The position numbers were made by a program, and so were the translations under genes. Under the pieces are notes generated by a model. It ran no database searches and was not told the origin of the DNA. It saw nothing but the letters and a program-made list of their open reading frames with translations. Positions 22,413 through 30,848 of a stretch of DNA of 64,000 bases are shown one piece after another. This DNA is from Lysobacter antibioticus (GTDB lineage Bacteria; Pseudomonadota; Gammaproteobacteria; Xanthomonadales; Xanthomonadaceae). The stretch spans positions 1,612,105 through 1,676,104 of the forward strand of contig NZ_CP013141.1 of the NCBI RefSeq assembly GCF_001442535.1. Reading direction: 5' to 3'. Numbering within the stretch: the first letter of the stretch is position 1; every line of letters starts with the position of its first letter.

Positions 22413-22618
22413 CGACAACGGCCGCTGGCATAAGGATTTGCTGTTGCTGTTGCTGTGCGCACTCTCGAACTAGCGAAGGCCATCGAAGACCCGGACGGCG
22501 GCGCGGAGGGATGCGCGCCGTTTTTCATCGGGACAGGGATGTCCCGTATGAAAAATCCCTGCGTCGGCAACGCTCGTGCGGGCTTGTGATTCAAAAAGAA
22601 GCATTTTTCTTTGGTTAG

Positions 22619-22648
22619 CTTTCTTTTGTTGCTTATGACAAAAGAAAG
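22619..22648. repeat. CTTTCTTTTGT/ACAAAAGAAAG inverted repeat
   Basis: Perfect 11-bp inverted repeat with an 8-nt loop, flanked by TTTTTCTTTGGTTAG on the left and TAACCCGCCGC on the right. It is locally AT-rich in a GC-rich background. It looks like one end of a dispersed intergenic element; it could also act as a terminator, although no gene end is near. Confidence 0.6.
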
Positions 22649-22685
22649 TAACCCGCCGCTTTAGTGGCGGAAGCTTTTGGCGTTT

Positions 22686-22715
22686 GATCTAGATCTTGAT
22701 CTTGATCTTGATCTT
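22686..22715. repeat. Tandem GATCTT hexamer array
   Basis: GATCTA followed by four perfect GATCTT units. A short simple-sequence repeat, possibly variable between strains; it is outside any gene. Confidence 0.75.
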
Positions 22716-22736
22716 GCTTGAGAGAAACGCCGCAAA

Positions 22737-22890
22737 CCGGTTACGGCGCTGTCGCGGCTTGCGCCGCTCCTACCCTCGCGGAAGCACGCCGCTTCGATGG
22801 GTAGCATCGGCGTTGTTGGTTCTGCGCGTCCAGTGGTCGCGACTTGCGGCCGAAGGAAATCCAGTAGGACGTCGCTCCTACAGGGGAATG
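22737..22890. repeat. GTAGGAGCGGCG-family repeats, copies 2 and 3
   Basis: 22747-22778 reads CTGTCGCGGCTTGCGCC and GCTCCTACCC. 22838-22886 reads GTGGTCGCGACTTGCGGCC, GAAGGAAATCCAGTAGGACG and TCGCTCCTACAGGGG. These are the same family as at 22350, 39806, 48681 and 62278. Confidence 0.7.
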
Positions 22891-22912
22891 GGACCGCCGC
22901 AGCCCCATCAAC

Positions 22913-23764
22913 TCATCCCTCGCCCACCGCCACCGGCCGCTGCGGATCCTCGATCCATCCGCTCCACGACCCGGTATACAGCGCCGCACCGTCGAAACCG
23001 GCATGCGCCATCGCCAACAGATGATGGCAGGCGGTCACGCCGGAGCCGCACATCACCGCGGTCTGCGCCGGCGCATATCCTGCGAGCAAGGGCGCGAATT
23101 CGCCGGCGAGCGTTTCGCTCGACTTGAAGCGGCCATCGGCGAGGTTGTTCGCATACGGGCGGTTGCGCGCCCCGGGCACATGGCCGGCGACGCGGTCGAG
23201 CGGTTCGACTTCGCCGCGGAAACGCTCGCCGGCGCGCGCGTCGATCAGCAGGCCGCCGGAATCGAGCAAGGAACGCACGTCCTGCGCATCCAGCACCCGG
23301 CGCGCGTCATAACTGGCTTCGTAGCGGGTGGCTGTCGGGGTCGGCACGAGGTCGTCGCTCGGCAGGCCGAGCGCGGTCCAGCGCTGCCAGCCGCCGTCGA
23401 GCACGGCGACGCGCTGGTGGCCGAGCACGCGCAGCAGGAACCACAGGCGCGCCGCGGCCAGGGCGCCGTCGCCGTTGTCGTAGACCACGACCTGGTGCTG
23501 CGCAGTGATGCCCCAGCGCCCGAGCGCGGCGGTGAAATCGTCGGCCTCGGGCCAGGGATGACGGCCGCCGCCGGATTTGCGGTGATCGGACAGGTCGCGG
23601 TCGAGGTGGGCGTAACGCGCGCCGGGTACATGCGCCTGGCGATAGGCGGCTTCGCCGGCTTCGGTGTCGTTGAGGCCGAAACGCGCGTCGACGACGATCA
23701 GATCGTCGCGGCCCAGCGCGGCGGCGAGGTCTTCGGCCGATACCAGGGTGGTCCAGTCGCTCAT
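22913..23764 (-). CDS. sseA: 3-mercaptopyruvate/thiosulfate sulfurtransferase (tandem rhodanese)
   Basis: 283-aa protein with two rhodanese domains: an inactive N-terminal one (about residues 5-130, VVDARFGLND, DGGWQRW) and a catalytic C-terminal one (about 160-280). The active-site loop is CGSGVTAC near residue 238; the CGSGVT form is typical of 3-mercaptopyruvate sulfurtransferases, whereas rhodanese proper has CRKGVT. It transfers sulfane sulfur to thiols or cyanide. The start overlaps the nudL stop by ATGA, so both are read from one transcript. Confidence 0.93.
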   Translation of the reverse strand: MSDWTTLVSAEDLAAALGRDDLIVVDARFGLNDTEAGEAAYRQAHVPGARYAHLDRDLSDHRKSGGGRHPWPEADDFTAALGRWGITAQHQVVVYDNGDGALAAARLWFLLRVLGHQRVAVLDGGWQRWTALGLPSDDLVPTPTATRYEASYDARRVLDAQDVRSLLDSGGLLIDARAGERFRGEVEPLDRVAGHVPGARNRPYANNLADGRFKSSETLAGEFAPLLAGYAPAQTAVMCGSGVTACHHLLAMAHAGFDGAALYTGSWSGWIEDPQRPVAVGEG

Positions 23765-24426
23765 CGGGTCGTCTCCAATCGCTGCCGCAGGTTCAACAGC
23801 ATCGACGCGGTCGCGCCCCAGATGCGTTGGCTCGGATAGCGGTATTCGAGCACATGGCGCGCGCGGCCCTTGTACTCGAGAGTGCGCGTGGTGAGGTTGT
23901 CGGGGTCCAGCAGGAAGGCCAGCGGCACTTCGAACACCTCGGCGACTTCGTTCGGATCGGGCCGAGCGAGGTAGGCCGGGTCGATCACCGCGACCAGCGG
24001 CAACACGCGAAAGCCGGTGATCGTCACCAGCGGGTCGAGGAAACCGAGCGGCGCGATCAGCGCGGCCGGCACGCCGATTTCCTCTTCGGTCTCGCGCAAG
24101 GCAGCCGCGACCGCGTCGGCATCGCTGGGTTCGATGCGACCGCCGGGAAAGCTGACCTGGCCGCCGTGTTGGCGCAGGCCGTCGGTGCGCCGCGTAAGCA
24201 GCACCTGCACGCCGTCGGCGCGCGGCACCAGGCCGACCAGCACCGCGGCTTGCGCATGCGAGGCGTCGTCGGGCAACAGCCCGCTCAGGTCGTCGAGGTT
24301 CCAGCCGTCGCTTTCGGGCGCTGCATCGAGCGGGTGCAGCGCCGCCAACAGGCGGGTGCGTTCGCGCGAATCGCCGTCGAGAAAGTCGGCGCCCATGAAG
24401 GCCGGCGTTGGCGCAGGCGCAGTCAC
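23761..24426 (-). CDS. nudL: NUDIX hydrolase, CoA pyrophosphatase type
   Basis: 221-aa Nudix enzyme. It carries the NuCoA-type sequence LLTRRTDGLRQHGGQVSFPG just before the Nudix box (GGRIEPSDADAVAAALRET followed by EEEIGV, about residues 95-118), the hallmark of NudL/YeaB CoA pyrophosphatases that split CoA to 3',5'-ADP and phosphopantetheine. The GTG at 24426 overlaps the DUF1289 stop as GTGA, supporting this start; an ATG ten residues in is the alternative. Middle gene of DUF1289-nudL-sseA. Confidence 0.9.
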   Translation of the reverse strand: MTAPAPTPAFMGADFLDGDSRERTRLLAALHPLDAAPESDGWNLDDLSGLLPDDASHAQAAVLVGLVPRADGVQVLLTRRTDGLRQHGGQVSFPGGRIEPSDADAVAAALRETEEEIGVPAALIAPLGFLDPLVTITGFRVLPLVAVIDPAYLARPDPNEVAEVFEVPLAFLLDPDNLTTRTLEYKGRARHVLEYRYPSQRIWGATASMLLNLRQRLETTR

Positions 24427-24623
24427 CGCAGCTTCGACTCGCGCTGCGGCAACACTACTTCCATCAGGCGCAGGCGCTCATCGTCGTTCATCTGCGACCA
24501 ACGGGCGATTTCGGCCGTGGTCCGGTGGCAGCCCGAGCACAGGCCGTCGTCGCCGAGTTGGCAGACACCGATGCACGGACTCAACACCGCGCGGAATGTC
24601 GTCATATCGTCCACCGAGGCCAT
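24423..24623 (-). CDS. DUF1289 small Cys-rich protein
   Basis: 66-aa protein with SPCIGVCQLGDDGLCSGCHR, the Cys pattern CX3CX7CX2C that defines the DUF1289 family and probably binds zinc or another metal. This is followed by the family's TTAEIARWSQMNDDERLRLM segment. Function unknown. The ATG at 24623 has no clear ribosome-binding site; the in-frame ATG at 24605, preceded by GGTGGA, may be the true start (60 aa). First gene of a coupled three-gene unit with nudL and sseA. Confidence 0.85.
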   Translation of the reverse strand: MASVDDMTTFRAVLSPCIGVCQLGDDGLCSGCHRTTAEIARWSQMNDDERLRLMEVVLPQRESKLR

Positions 24624-24750
24624 GCCGCCATTGTGCCTGGCGGGGCGACCTCGTAAAGCCCGACCGATGCGATCGGCAGGCCGTGCGAAACATCGGGTAC
24701 CGCGCATCGATCTTTGGATCGCCCGACGCGCCGCCCCGCTCCAGAAACGA

Positions 24751-24775
24751 CTTGCGCCGGGCTAGCCGGCGCAAG
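24751..24775 (-). terminator. Hairpin downstream of the FKBP isomerase gene
   Basis: Perfect 10-bp CTTGCGCCGG / CCGGCGCAAG stem with a 5-nt loop, 20 nt after the isomerase stop. No T-run follows on the minus strand. Confidence 0.5.
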
Positions 24776-24795
24776 TCTGTGACGCTTGTCTGATC

Positions 24796-25482
24796 TTACT
24801 TGACGCTGACCAGCTTGATTTCGAACTGCACGGCGACGTTCGGCGGGTACGGGGTACGCGGGTCGGCGCCGTAGGCCTTGTCGGCCGGCAGGGTCACTTC
24901 CCACTTCGAACCGCTCGGCATCTGCAGCAGCACTTCGCGCATCGCCGCCATTTCGATTTCGCTGACCTTGATCGACGGAATCGAGTTGGCCGGACGCGCC
25001 TGCTCCGGACGCTGGCCCCACGGGAACGGACCGGCGACTTCCAGGGCGACGGTGCTGGCCTGGGTCGGCTTGGCGCCGGTACCGGTGTCGATGATGCGGT
25101 ACTGCACGCCGCTCGGCAGCGCCTTCACGCCGGCCTTGGCCTTATTGCCGTTGATGAAGGTGTCGCTCTTGCCTTTGTTTTCGGCAGCGGCCTTGTCCCA
25201 CTCGGCCTTGGCCTTGTCCTGCTGGCGCTTCTGCATGTTCTGCACGGCAGTGCGCAGCTGGTCGACCGGCACCGACGGCGGCTTCTTGCCGTAACCGTCC
25301 TGCAGACCCTTGACGATCGTGTTGACATCGACCTGCTCACCGCTTTCGACGGCGTTGCGGCCGAGGTCGTAGCCGAGCGCATAGCTCAGCTTGCCCTTCT
25401 CGGAAGAAGTGTCCTGCGCGACGGCGTTGCCGGCGGTCAGTGCCAGGGCCGCAACGGCGGCAGCAATCAAACGCAACTTCAT
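24796..25482 (-). CDS. Periplasmic FKBP-type peptidyl-prolyl isomerase
   Basis: 228-aa exported foldase with signal peptide MKLRLIAAAVAALALTAGNAVA. Residues about 27-125 are the alpha-helical FKBP_N dimerisation region (KLSYALGYDLGRNAVE, as in Mip/FkpA). Residues about 130-228 are the FKBP domain. The domain is atypical: where FKBPs have a VxVxYTG strand it reads VALEVAGPFPWGQ. The last strands (VTLPADKAYGADPRTPYPPNVAVQFEIKLV) are canonical. The ATG at 25482 gives a complete signal peptide. Confidence 0.88.
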   Translation of the reverse strand: MKLRLIAAAVAALALTAGNAVAQDTSSEKGKLSYALGYDLGRNAVESGEQVDVNTIVKGLQDGYGKKPPSVPVDQLRTAVQNMQKRQQDKAKAEWDKAAAENKGKSDTFINGNKAKAGVKALPSGVQYRIIDTGTGAKPTQASTVALEVAGPFPWGQRPEQARPANSIPSIKVSEIEMAAMREVLLQMPSGSKWEVTLPADKAYGADPRTPYPPNVAVQFEIKLVSVK

Positions 25483-25718
25483 TCGGTGGAATCTCCGGTA
25501 ATGGCACGGGGCGACTGCGTCGCCCCGATCGGCTAGGGGCATAGTCCAATCATGCCCCGATGTAGAAGCCCTGGGTCGGTCGTAAGTGCCCGACAGGACG
25601 AGTTAGGATACCGGCGGCAGCGCTTAACCGCCACTGACGACCGGGGATCAGACCGCGACGCAGGGCCGGAGTTCCCTGCCTGCCGCCCCCCATTCCCCCG
25701 GAATCCTACGGCCATCAC

Positions 25719-26501
25719 ATGACCGAATCGCCCCTGCTGATCGCCGATCGCGGCGCCGTGCGCCAGATCACCGTCAACCGTCCCGACAAGCTGAACGCGC
25801 TCAATGCCGCGACCCTGGACGCCCTGCTGGCCGCCTTCGAGGCCGCCGCGGCCGACCCGGCGGTGCGCGCCGTGGTGCTGACCGGCGCCGGCCCCAAGGC
25901 CTTCGTCGCCGGCGCCGACATCTCGGAAATGAACACCCTGACCCCGGTCCAGGGCCGCGATTTCTCCCAGCGCGGGCAGAAACTGATGCGCCGGATCGAG
26001 AAGATGCCCAAACCCGTCATCGGCATGATCAACGGCTTCGCCCTCGGCGGCGGCCTGGAACTGGCGATGGGCTGCCATCTGCGCATCGCCTCCGACAACG
26101 CCAAGATCGGCCAGCCCGAGATCAACCTCGGCCTGATCCCGGGCTTCGGCGGCACTCAGCGCCTGCTGCGCCTGGCCGGCCGCGCCGCCACCCTGGAGCT
26201 GTGCCTGGTCGGCACCCCGATCGACGCCGCGCGTGCGCGCGAGCTGGGCATCGTCAATCGGGTGGTGCCGGCGGCCGAGCTCGAAGCCGAGACCTTCAAG
26301 CTCGCCGAACAGCTCGCCGCGGCCGCGCCGCTGGCGCTGCGCGGCGTGCTCGACTGCATCGCGGTCGGCGGCGAATGCGGGATCGAAGAAGGTTTGGAAT
26401 ACGAAACCGCGCAGTTCGGCCTGATGTTCGCGACCGACGACATGCGCGAAGGCACCACCGCCTTCCTCGAACGGCGCAAGCCCGCTTTCGCCGGAACGTG
26501 A
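25719..26501 (+). CDS. Enoyl-CoA hydratase (crotonase family)
   Basis: 260-aa cytoplasmic enzyme that hydrates trans-2-enoyl-CoA in beta-oxidation-type reactions. Both oxyanion-hole segments are canonical: AFVAGADISEM (about residues 63-73) and NGFALGGGLELAMGCHLRIA (about 106-125). A candidate catalytic Glu is in PEINLGLIPGFGGTQRL (about 134-150). Closer to classic short-chain hydratases than the crotonase at 19893. The stop overlaps the GTG of the next gene. Confidence 0.93.
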   Translation: MTESPLLIADRGAVRQITVNRPDKLNALNAATLDALLAAFEAAAADPAVRAVVLTGAGPKAFVAGADISEMNTLTPVQGRDFSQRGQKLMRRIEKMPKPVIGMINGFALGGGLELAMGCHLRIASDNAKIGQPEINLGLIPGFGGTQRLLRLAGRAATLELCLVGTPIDAARARELGIVNRVVPAAELEAETFKLAEQLAAAAPLALRGVLDCIAVGGECGIEEGLEYETAQFGLMFATDDMREGTTAFLERRKPAFAGT

Positions 26502-26950
26502 ACGAGCGCACGTCCGCGCCGTGCCGCTGCGCTTGCGCCGATGCGCGCGGCGCGACGGCGCATGCGATCGTCGCCGTCCTGGCGCAGGACGACCTGGATG
26601 CCGCGATCGCGCTCGGTTTGTTGAGCGCGAACTTCGACGACGGCATCGTCTGTCGCCAGTGCACGGACGCCTGCACGCAGGCGCTGCGTAGCACGCGCGA
26701 GGCGCGCCTGCGCGCGCTGGCGGCGCGCGAACGTTACCGCGCACGTAACCTTCGCCTGCAGCGACGCGCCGACGAACGCGCCGCACAACGCGCCGCGGCG
26801 CCCGCCCCCGAGCACGCGCTCGGCAACACCGCCGACCACGTGATCGCCGACACCTCTCCCCCCGCCACGCAGCGCCCGGCCCTGCCTTCGGCCGCCGCGG
26901 CCGCCTTGGCCCGCGCCAAGGCCAAGGCCGCGCAGCGCGGACCGACCTGA
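26498..26950 (+). CDS. Small Cys-rich protein of unknown function between crotonase and nth
   Basis: 150 aa, starting with a GTG inside the crotonase stop (GTGA). Residues 8-14 contain CRCACAD and residues about 51-60 contain DGIVCRQCTDACTQ, giving six cysteines in the first 60 residues, enough for a zinc or Fe-S site. The middle is Arg/Ala-rich and helical (TREARLRALAARERYRARN) and the end is low-complexity Ala/Lys (AAAALARAKAKAAQR). nth follows 14 nt later, so it is in an apparent operon with the endonuclease. Family not recognised. Confidence 0.7.
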   Translation: MNERTSAPCRCACADARGATAHAIVAVLAQDDLDAAIALGLLSANFDDGIVCRQCTDACTQALRSTREARLRALAARERYRARNLRLQRRADERAAQRAAAPAPEHALGNTADHVIADTSPPATQRPALPSAAAAALARAKAKAAQRGPT

Positions 26951-26964
26951 GACCCACCCTCCGC

Positions 26965-27825
26965 ATGGCCAAGACCTCCCCGCCCGCCGTCAAGCCCGCC
27001 AGGAACGCCGCCAGCAAGACGCTCAAGCAGGCGATCAAGAAAGTCGCCAAGAAGGCGGTCGCAAAACCTGCTGCGAAATTCCCGGCCAAGCGCGCCGCGA
27101 GCAAGCCCGCTACGACCAAGCCGGCCGCAAAAAAGACCGCGAAACCGGCCGGCAAACGCGTCCCCAGTCTCGCTCCGGCCGAGATCGAGGAGATGTTCTC
27201 GCGTCTGCAGGCCTTGAACCCGAAGCCGACCACCGAGCTCGAATACAGCACGCCGTTCGAGTTGCTGGTCGCGGTGGTGTTGTCGGCGCAGGCCACCGAC
27301 GTCGGCGTCAACAAGGCCATGCGCAAGCTGTTCCCGGTCGCCAACACGCCGCAGGCGATCGCCGCACTCGGCGTCGACGGGCTCAAGCCCTACATCGCCA
27401 CGATCGGCCTGTTCAACACCAAGGCCGCGAACGTGATCGCCTTGTCGCAACAGCTCCTCGAACGGCACGGCGGCGAAGTGCCGCACGACCGCGCCGCGCT
27501 CGAAGCCCTGCCCGGGGTCGGCCGTAAGACCGCCAACGTCGTGCTCAACACCGCCTTCGGCGAACCGACCATGGCCGTGGATACTCACATTTTCCGGGTC
27601 TCCAACCGCACCGGCCTGGCGCCCGGCAAGGACGTGCGCGCGGTCGAGGACGGCCTGCTCAAGGCGGTGCCCGCGCCCTATCTGCACGACGCGCATCACT
27701 GGCTGATCCTGCACGGACGTTACGTTTGCAAGGCACGCAAGCCCGATTGCCCGCATTGCGCGATCCGTGATCTGTGCCGCTTCGCGGACAAAACGCCAGG
27801 CGAACCCGAGCCCATAGCGGCTTGA
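26965..27825 (+). CDS. nth: Endonuclease III
   Basis: Bifunctional DNA glycosylase/AP lyase for oxidised pyrimidines in base excision repair. The core occupies residues about 70-275. The HhH motif LPGVGRKTA holds the catalytic Lys, VDTHIFRVSNR holds the catalytic Asp, and the [4Fe-4S] loop is CKARKPDCPHCAIRDLC (CX6CX2CX5C). The first about 66 residues are an added Lys/Ala/Pro-rich tail (repeated AAKKTAKPA units) resembling histone H1-like tails, making the protein 286 aa instead of about 211. Confidence 0.97.
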   Translation: MAKTSPPAVKPARNAASKTLKQAIKKVAKKAVAKPAAKFPAKRAASKPATTKPAAKKTAKPAGKRVPSLAPAEIEEMFSRLQALNPKPTTELEYSTPFELLVAVVLSAQATDVGVNKAMRKLFPVANTPQAIAALGVDGLKPYIATIGLFNTKAANVIALSQQLLERHGGEVPHDRAALEALPGVGRKTANVVLNTAFGEPTMAVDTHIFRVSNRTGLAPGKDVRAVEDGLLKAVPAPYLHDAHHWLILHGRYVCKARKPDCPHCAIRDLCRFADKTPGEPEPIAA

Positions 27826-27866
27826 TTTCAAAAGCAATTCGAATCGGCGCCGCGCGCTTGCGCGAG

Positions 27867-27888
27867 CGTCATCGCAGCGTCATGCCTG
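27867..27888 (+). promoter_or_regulatory. Pho box upstream of the oprP-like porin gene
   Basis: Two CGTCAT units at 27867-27872 and 27878-27883, exactly 11 bp apart, which is the spacing PhoB needs. A further TGTCAC (27905) lies nearer the gene but out of phase. The site is about 83-104 nt before the start codon. Confidence 0.65.
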
Positions 27889-27970
27889 CGAAATAAGTCA
27901 GATCTGTCACATTTACGCAACTTTCACACTCTAGCCTGCGCGCCATCACTCCACGCCTCAGGGCTAGACC

Positions 27971-29245
27971 ATGAAACTCTCCCGCAACACCCTTGCCGTC
28001 GCGTTGTTCGCCGCTCTCGCAGCGCCCGCCGCGCACGCCGAAATCGCACTCGACGTCATCGGCGACTCGGAAGTCACCTTCGAAGGTCTGCTGCAGGCGG
28101 ATTACAACGATTTCAACAGCGACGTCCTCAACCTCAACGCCGACGTGCCGGACGGCAAGGACAACGACAACGAACTGCGCCGCGCCGAGCTGGTGCTGAA
28201 GGGCAAGGGCCCGGGCAACATCGAGTGGGTCGCCGGTTACGACGCCAAGGCCGACAAGTTCCTCGACGTCAACCTGAAGTACAAGCTCGGCGGCAACGCC
28301 AACCATTACATCCAGGTCGGCCAGTACAAGCAGCCCAACAGCCTGGAAGAGCTGTCCTCGACCAAGAACAACGATTTCATCTCCAAGGCGATGGTGACCA
28401 ACACCTTCGGCGTGGCGCGCCGCCTCGGCGCCGCCTACAGCTACGGCACCAACGACTGGAGCCTGACCGCGAGCTACTTCGGCCGCGAGCTGACCCGTAA
28501 CCTCGCCCACGGCTCGGGCTACGGCCTGCGCGGCACCTTCGCCCCGATCAACGAGAAGGGCAACATCCTCCACCTCGGCCTGTCCTACGTCGACCTCGAT
28601 ACCGACGCCGACACCGTGCGCATCCGCACCCGTCCGCAGGTCGACCTCGCCGCCGGCCGCTTGGTCGACACCGGTAACCTGCTCAACGTCGATCGCCAGA
28701 ACACCATCGGCGCCGAAGCGATGTGGGTGCACGGCCCGGTCAAGGTCCAGGCCGAGTACATGCGTTCGGAGTTCGACCGCTACGCCACCCGCTCCATCGC
28801 CCAGCCGGGCAAGAAGTTCAGCGGCGACAGCTTCTACGTCAGCGGCGTGTGGAACATCACCGGCGAGACCTGGGGCTACAAGGCGGGCGTGCCGACCACC
28901 CCGCTGCCCGACGAGCCCGCCAGCGGCATGTGGCAGGTCGGCCTGCGCTACGACAAGGTCGACCTCAACGACGGCTCGCTGCGCCCGGGCGCGACCCCGA
29001 CCGCCGCACCGATCGTCGACGGCGTGCTCGGCGGTGAAATGGACGCCTGGACGGTCGGCGTGAATTGGTACTGGCGCTCGAACTTCAAGTTCATGCTCGA
29101 CTACTCGATCGTCGACAGCTCGCGCTACATCGGCAAGACCAGCGCCACCTACTCGCAGACCGCGGCCTACAACAACCGCACCTTCAACCGCGTGGTCGAC
29201 GACAGCCCGAACGTGATCTCGGCGCGCGTGCAGTTCTACTGGTAA
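27971..29245 (+). CDS. oprP: Phosphate/polyphosphate-selective outer-membrane porin (OprO/OprP family)
   Basis: 424-aa precursor with signal peptide ending AAPAAHA (residue 22). The mature part starts with the OprP-like EVTFEGLLQADYNDF segment and ends in a beta-strand with terminal aromatic residues (SARVQFYW), the outer-membrane insertion signal. Members form trimers and have a basic anion-binding ladder. Expected to pass phosphate to the periplasmic PstS proteins encoded next. Context strongly supports a phosphate role: a Pho box upstream and pst genes downstream. OprO versus OprP preference cannot be told from sequence. Confidence 0.9.
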   Translation: MKLSRNTLAVALFAALAAPAAHAEIALDVIGDSEVTFEGLLQADYNDFNSDVLNLNADVPDGKDNDNELRRAELVLKGKGPGNIEWVAGYDAKADKFLDVNLKYKLGGNANHYIQVGQYKQPNSLEELSSTKNNDFISKAMVTNTFGVARRLGAAYSYGTNDWSLTASYFGRELTRNLAHGSGYGLRGTFAPINEKGNILHLGLSYVDLDTDADTVRIRTRPQVDLAAGRLVDTGNLLNVDRQNTIGAEAMWVHGPVKVQAEYMRSEFDRYATRSIAQPGKKFSGDSFYVSGVWNITGETWGYKAGVPTTPLPDEPASGMWQVGLRYDKVDLNDGSLRPGATPTAAPIVDGVLGGEMDAWTVGVNWYWRSNFKFMLDYSIVDSSRYIGKTSATYSQTAAYNNRTFNRVVDDSPNVISARVQFYW

Positions 29246-29303
29246 GCCGCGGCTTACCGCTCCGATCGGACATCTCTCCCCCTCGATCGGCAACGATCGT
29301 TAC

Positions 29304-29332
29304 GGGCGCGGCCTAGGCCGCGCCCTTCTTTT
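29304..29332 (+). terminator. Terminator of the oprP-like gene
   Basis: GGGCGCGGCC / GGCCGCGCCC, a 10-bp perfect stem with a 2-nt centre, followed by TTCTTTT. It separates the porin gene from pstS, so each has its own promoter. Confidence 0.85.
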
Positions 29333-29361
29333 GCGCGCACCGCGCGTCGGAAAGAAAGGGA

Positions 29362-29416
29362 TGTCACGTCCTTGTCATGTTTTCGCCTCGTGACTGTCAT
29401 TGAACCGTTATGAAAT
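29362..29416 (+). promoter_or_regulatory. Multi-unit Pho box upstream of pstS
   Basis: TGTCA occurs at 29362, 29373 and 29395, and CGTTAT at 29406. All are on the same 11-bp phase (units 1, 2, 4 and 5; unit 3 is degenerate). This is the arrangement for two stacked PhoB dimers. It ends about 50 nt before the pstS GTG. Confidence 0.85.
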
Positions 29417-29462
29417 TCGCCGCAACGGATCCGTGCCAGCCGTCTCTCTTCAGGAGCTCACC

Positions 29463-30482
29463 GTGTTCAAGTCTCTGTCCTTCCGCCTGACCGCACTCGC
29501 CCTCGCGACCGCGTTCGCCGTCAACGCCCAGGCCGCCGACGTCACCGGCGCGGGCGCGTCGTTCGTGTATCCCGTGATGTCGAAGTGGTCGGCCGACTAC
29601 GCCAAGTCGACCAGCAAGAAAGTGAACTACCAGTCGATCGGCTCCGGCGGCGGCATCGCCCAGATCAAGGCCGCGACGGTCGACTTCGGTTCCTCCGACG
29701 CCCCGCTCAAGCCCGAAGAGCTCGCCAAGTTCGGCCTGGCCCAATTCCCGTCGGTGATCGGCGGCGTGGTGCCGGTGATCAACGTGCCGGGCGTGGCCTC
29801 GGGCGCGATGAAGCTCGACGGCGCGACCCTGGCCGGCATCTTCCTCGGCAAGATCACCATGTGGAACGACCCGGCGATCGTCGCCCTCAACGGCGGCCTG
29901 AAACTGCCGGCCAAGAAGATCACCGTCGTCCACCGTTCCGACGGTTCGGGCACGACCTTCAACTTCGTCAACTACCTGTCCAAGGTCAGCGGCGATTGGA
30001 AGAGCTCGGTCGGCGAAGGCACCGCGGTCAAGTGGCCGACCGGTATCGGCGGCAAGGGCAACGAAGGCGTGGCCGCCTACGTCAAGCAGATCCAGGGCGG
30101 CATCGGCTATGTCGAGCTGTCGTACGCGCTGCAGAACAAGATGGCGTATTCGCGCCTGAAGAACGCCGACGGCAACTTCGTGCTGCCGACCGACGAAACC
30201 TTCTCGGCCGCCGCCGCGAGCGCCAACTGGGCCGACGCCAAGGACTTCTACCTGGTCATGACCAACGCGCCGGGCGAGAACTCCTGGCCGATCACCGCGA
30301 CCAACTTCATCCTGATGTACAAGCAGCCCAAGAACGCCGCCGGCGCCAAGAACGCCAAGGAATTCTTCCGCTGGGTCTACGCCAACGGCGACCAGCAGGC
30401 CAAGACGCTCGACTACGTGCCGCTGCCGGACGCGCTGGTCAAGCAGATCGAGACCTATTGGACGGCGAACATGAACTACTGA
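29463..30482 (+). CDS. pstS: Phosphate ABC transporter substrate-binding protein PstS (periplasmic)
   Basis: 339-aa high-affinity phosphate-binding protein with a signal peptide ending FAVNAQAADVTGAG (cleavage near residue 24). Phosphate-contacting motifs are clear: GAGASFVYP, SIGSGGGIAQIKAATVDFG and HRSDGSGTTFNF. The GTG at 29463 is chosen because AGGAG lies 6 nt upstream and it yields a normal signal peptide. It belongs to the phosphate block and is under a strong Pho box. A second, lipoprotein-type paralogue follows. Confidence 0.96.
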   Translation: MFKSLSFRLTALALATAFAVNAQAADVTGAGASFVYPVMSKWSADYAKSTSKKVNYQSIGSGGGIAQIKAATVDFGSSDAPLKPEELAKFGLAQFPSVIGGVVPVINVPGVASGAMKLDGATLAGIFLGKITMWNDPAIVALNGGLKLPAKKITVVHRSDGSGTTFNFVNYLSKVSGDWKSSVGEGTAVKWPTGIGGKGNEGVAAYVKQIQGGIGYVELSYALQNKMAYSRLKNADGNFVLPTDETFSAAAASANWADAKDFYLVMTNAPGENSWPITATNFILMYKQPKNAAGAKNAKEFFRWVYANGDQQAKTLDYVPLPDALVKQIETYWTANMNY

Positions 30483-30541
30483 TCCGACCGATCGTCGGAT
30501 CCGGGGGGATCCTTCAGATCGGGGAGATCGGCAGATCGGAC

Positions 30542-30573
30542 ACAACGGGCCTTCGGGCCCGTTTTGTTTTTGC
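30542..30573 (+). terminator. Terminator of pstS
   Basis: Stem AACGGGC-CTTCG-GCCCGTT with TTTGTTTTT after it, about 60 nt past the stop codon. Confidence 0.88.
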
Positions 30574-30848
30574 GGGAATCGGGTGTCGGGAGGCGGGAGA
30601 CTTCGGCATCCGGTCCGGATCAAGCCCTGGGTACTCGGCTCCGCCGAAGTAAGCGGAGCCCGGCTGCGCGAAAACCACCGTAGGGACACACGCCCGCACT
30701 TGCTCCGCCGTCCCGAATCGCCCGTGCCGCAGTCACCCGGGAACCGGAATTTCGGCCGTTTATGACCGCCAGACGCCAGCCGCAGGCCTCCAAACCGCGA
30801 TCCCCAGCACCCTGAACCGTGCTTCGCTACAGATTCATGACGAATCGA
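30574..30848. other. Spacer between the two pstS genes
   Basis: About 275 nt without a supported gene. It contains GGCTCCGCCGAAGTAAGCGGAGCCCGG (about 30641-30667), a hairpin GGCTCCGC / GCGGAGCC, and no other recognisable signal before the Pho box at 30849. Confidence 0.5.

Larger units (their letters stand above)
22156..22912. other. Repeat-rich gene-free stretch
   Basis: About 750 nt without a supported gene between the divergently transcribed PBP-OmpA gene and the sseA stop. It holds two copies of the GTAGGAGCGGCG family, an AAAGAAAG hairpin and a GATCTT tandem array, listed separately. Between them only anonymous GC-rich sequence and a GCTGTT triplet run (about 22438-22456) were seen. Confidence 0.6.

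Noticed and set aside
22686..22715. GATCTT tandem array as a CRISPR remnant
   Set aside because: Six-bp units with no spacers; simple-sequence repeat only, and no cas genes in the window.
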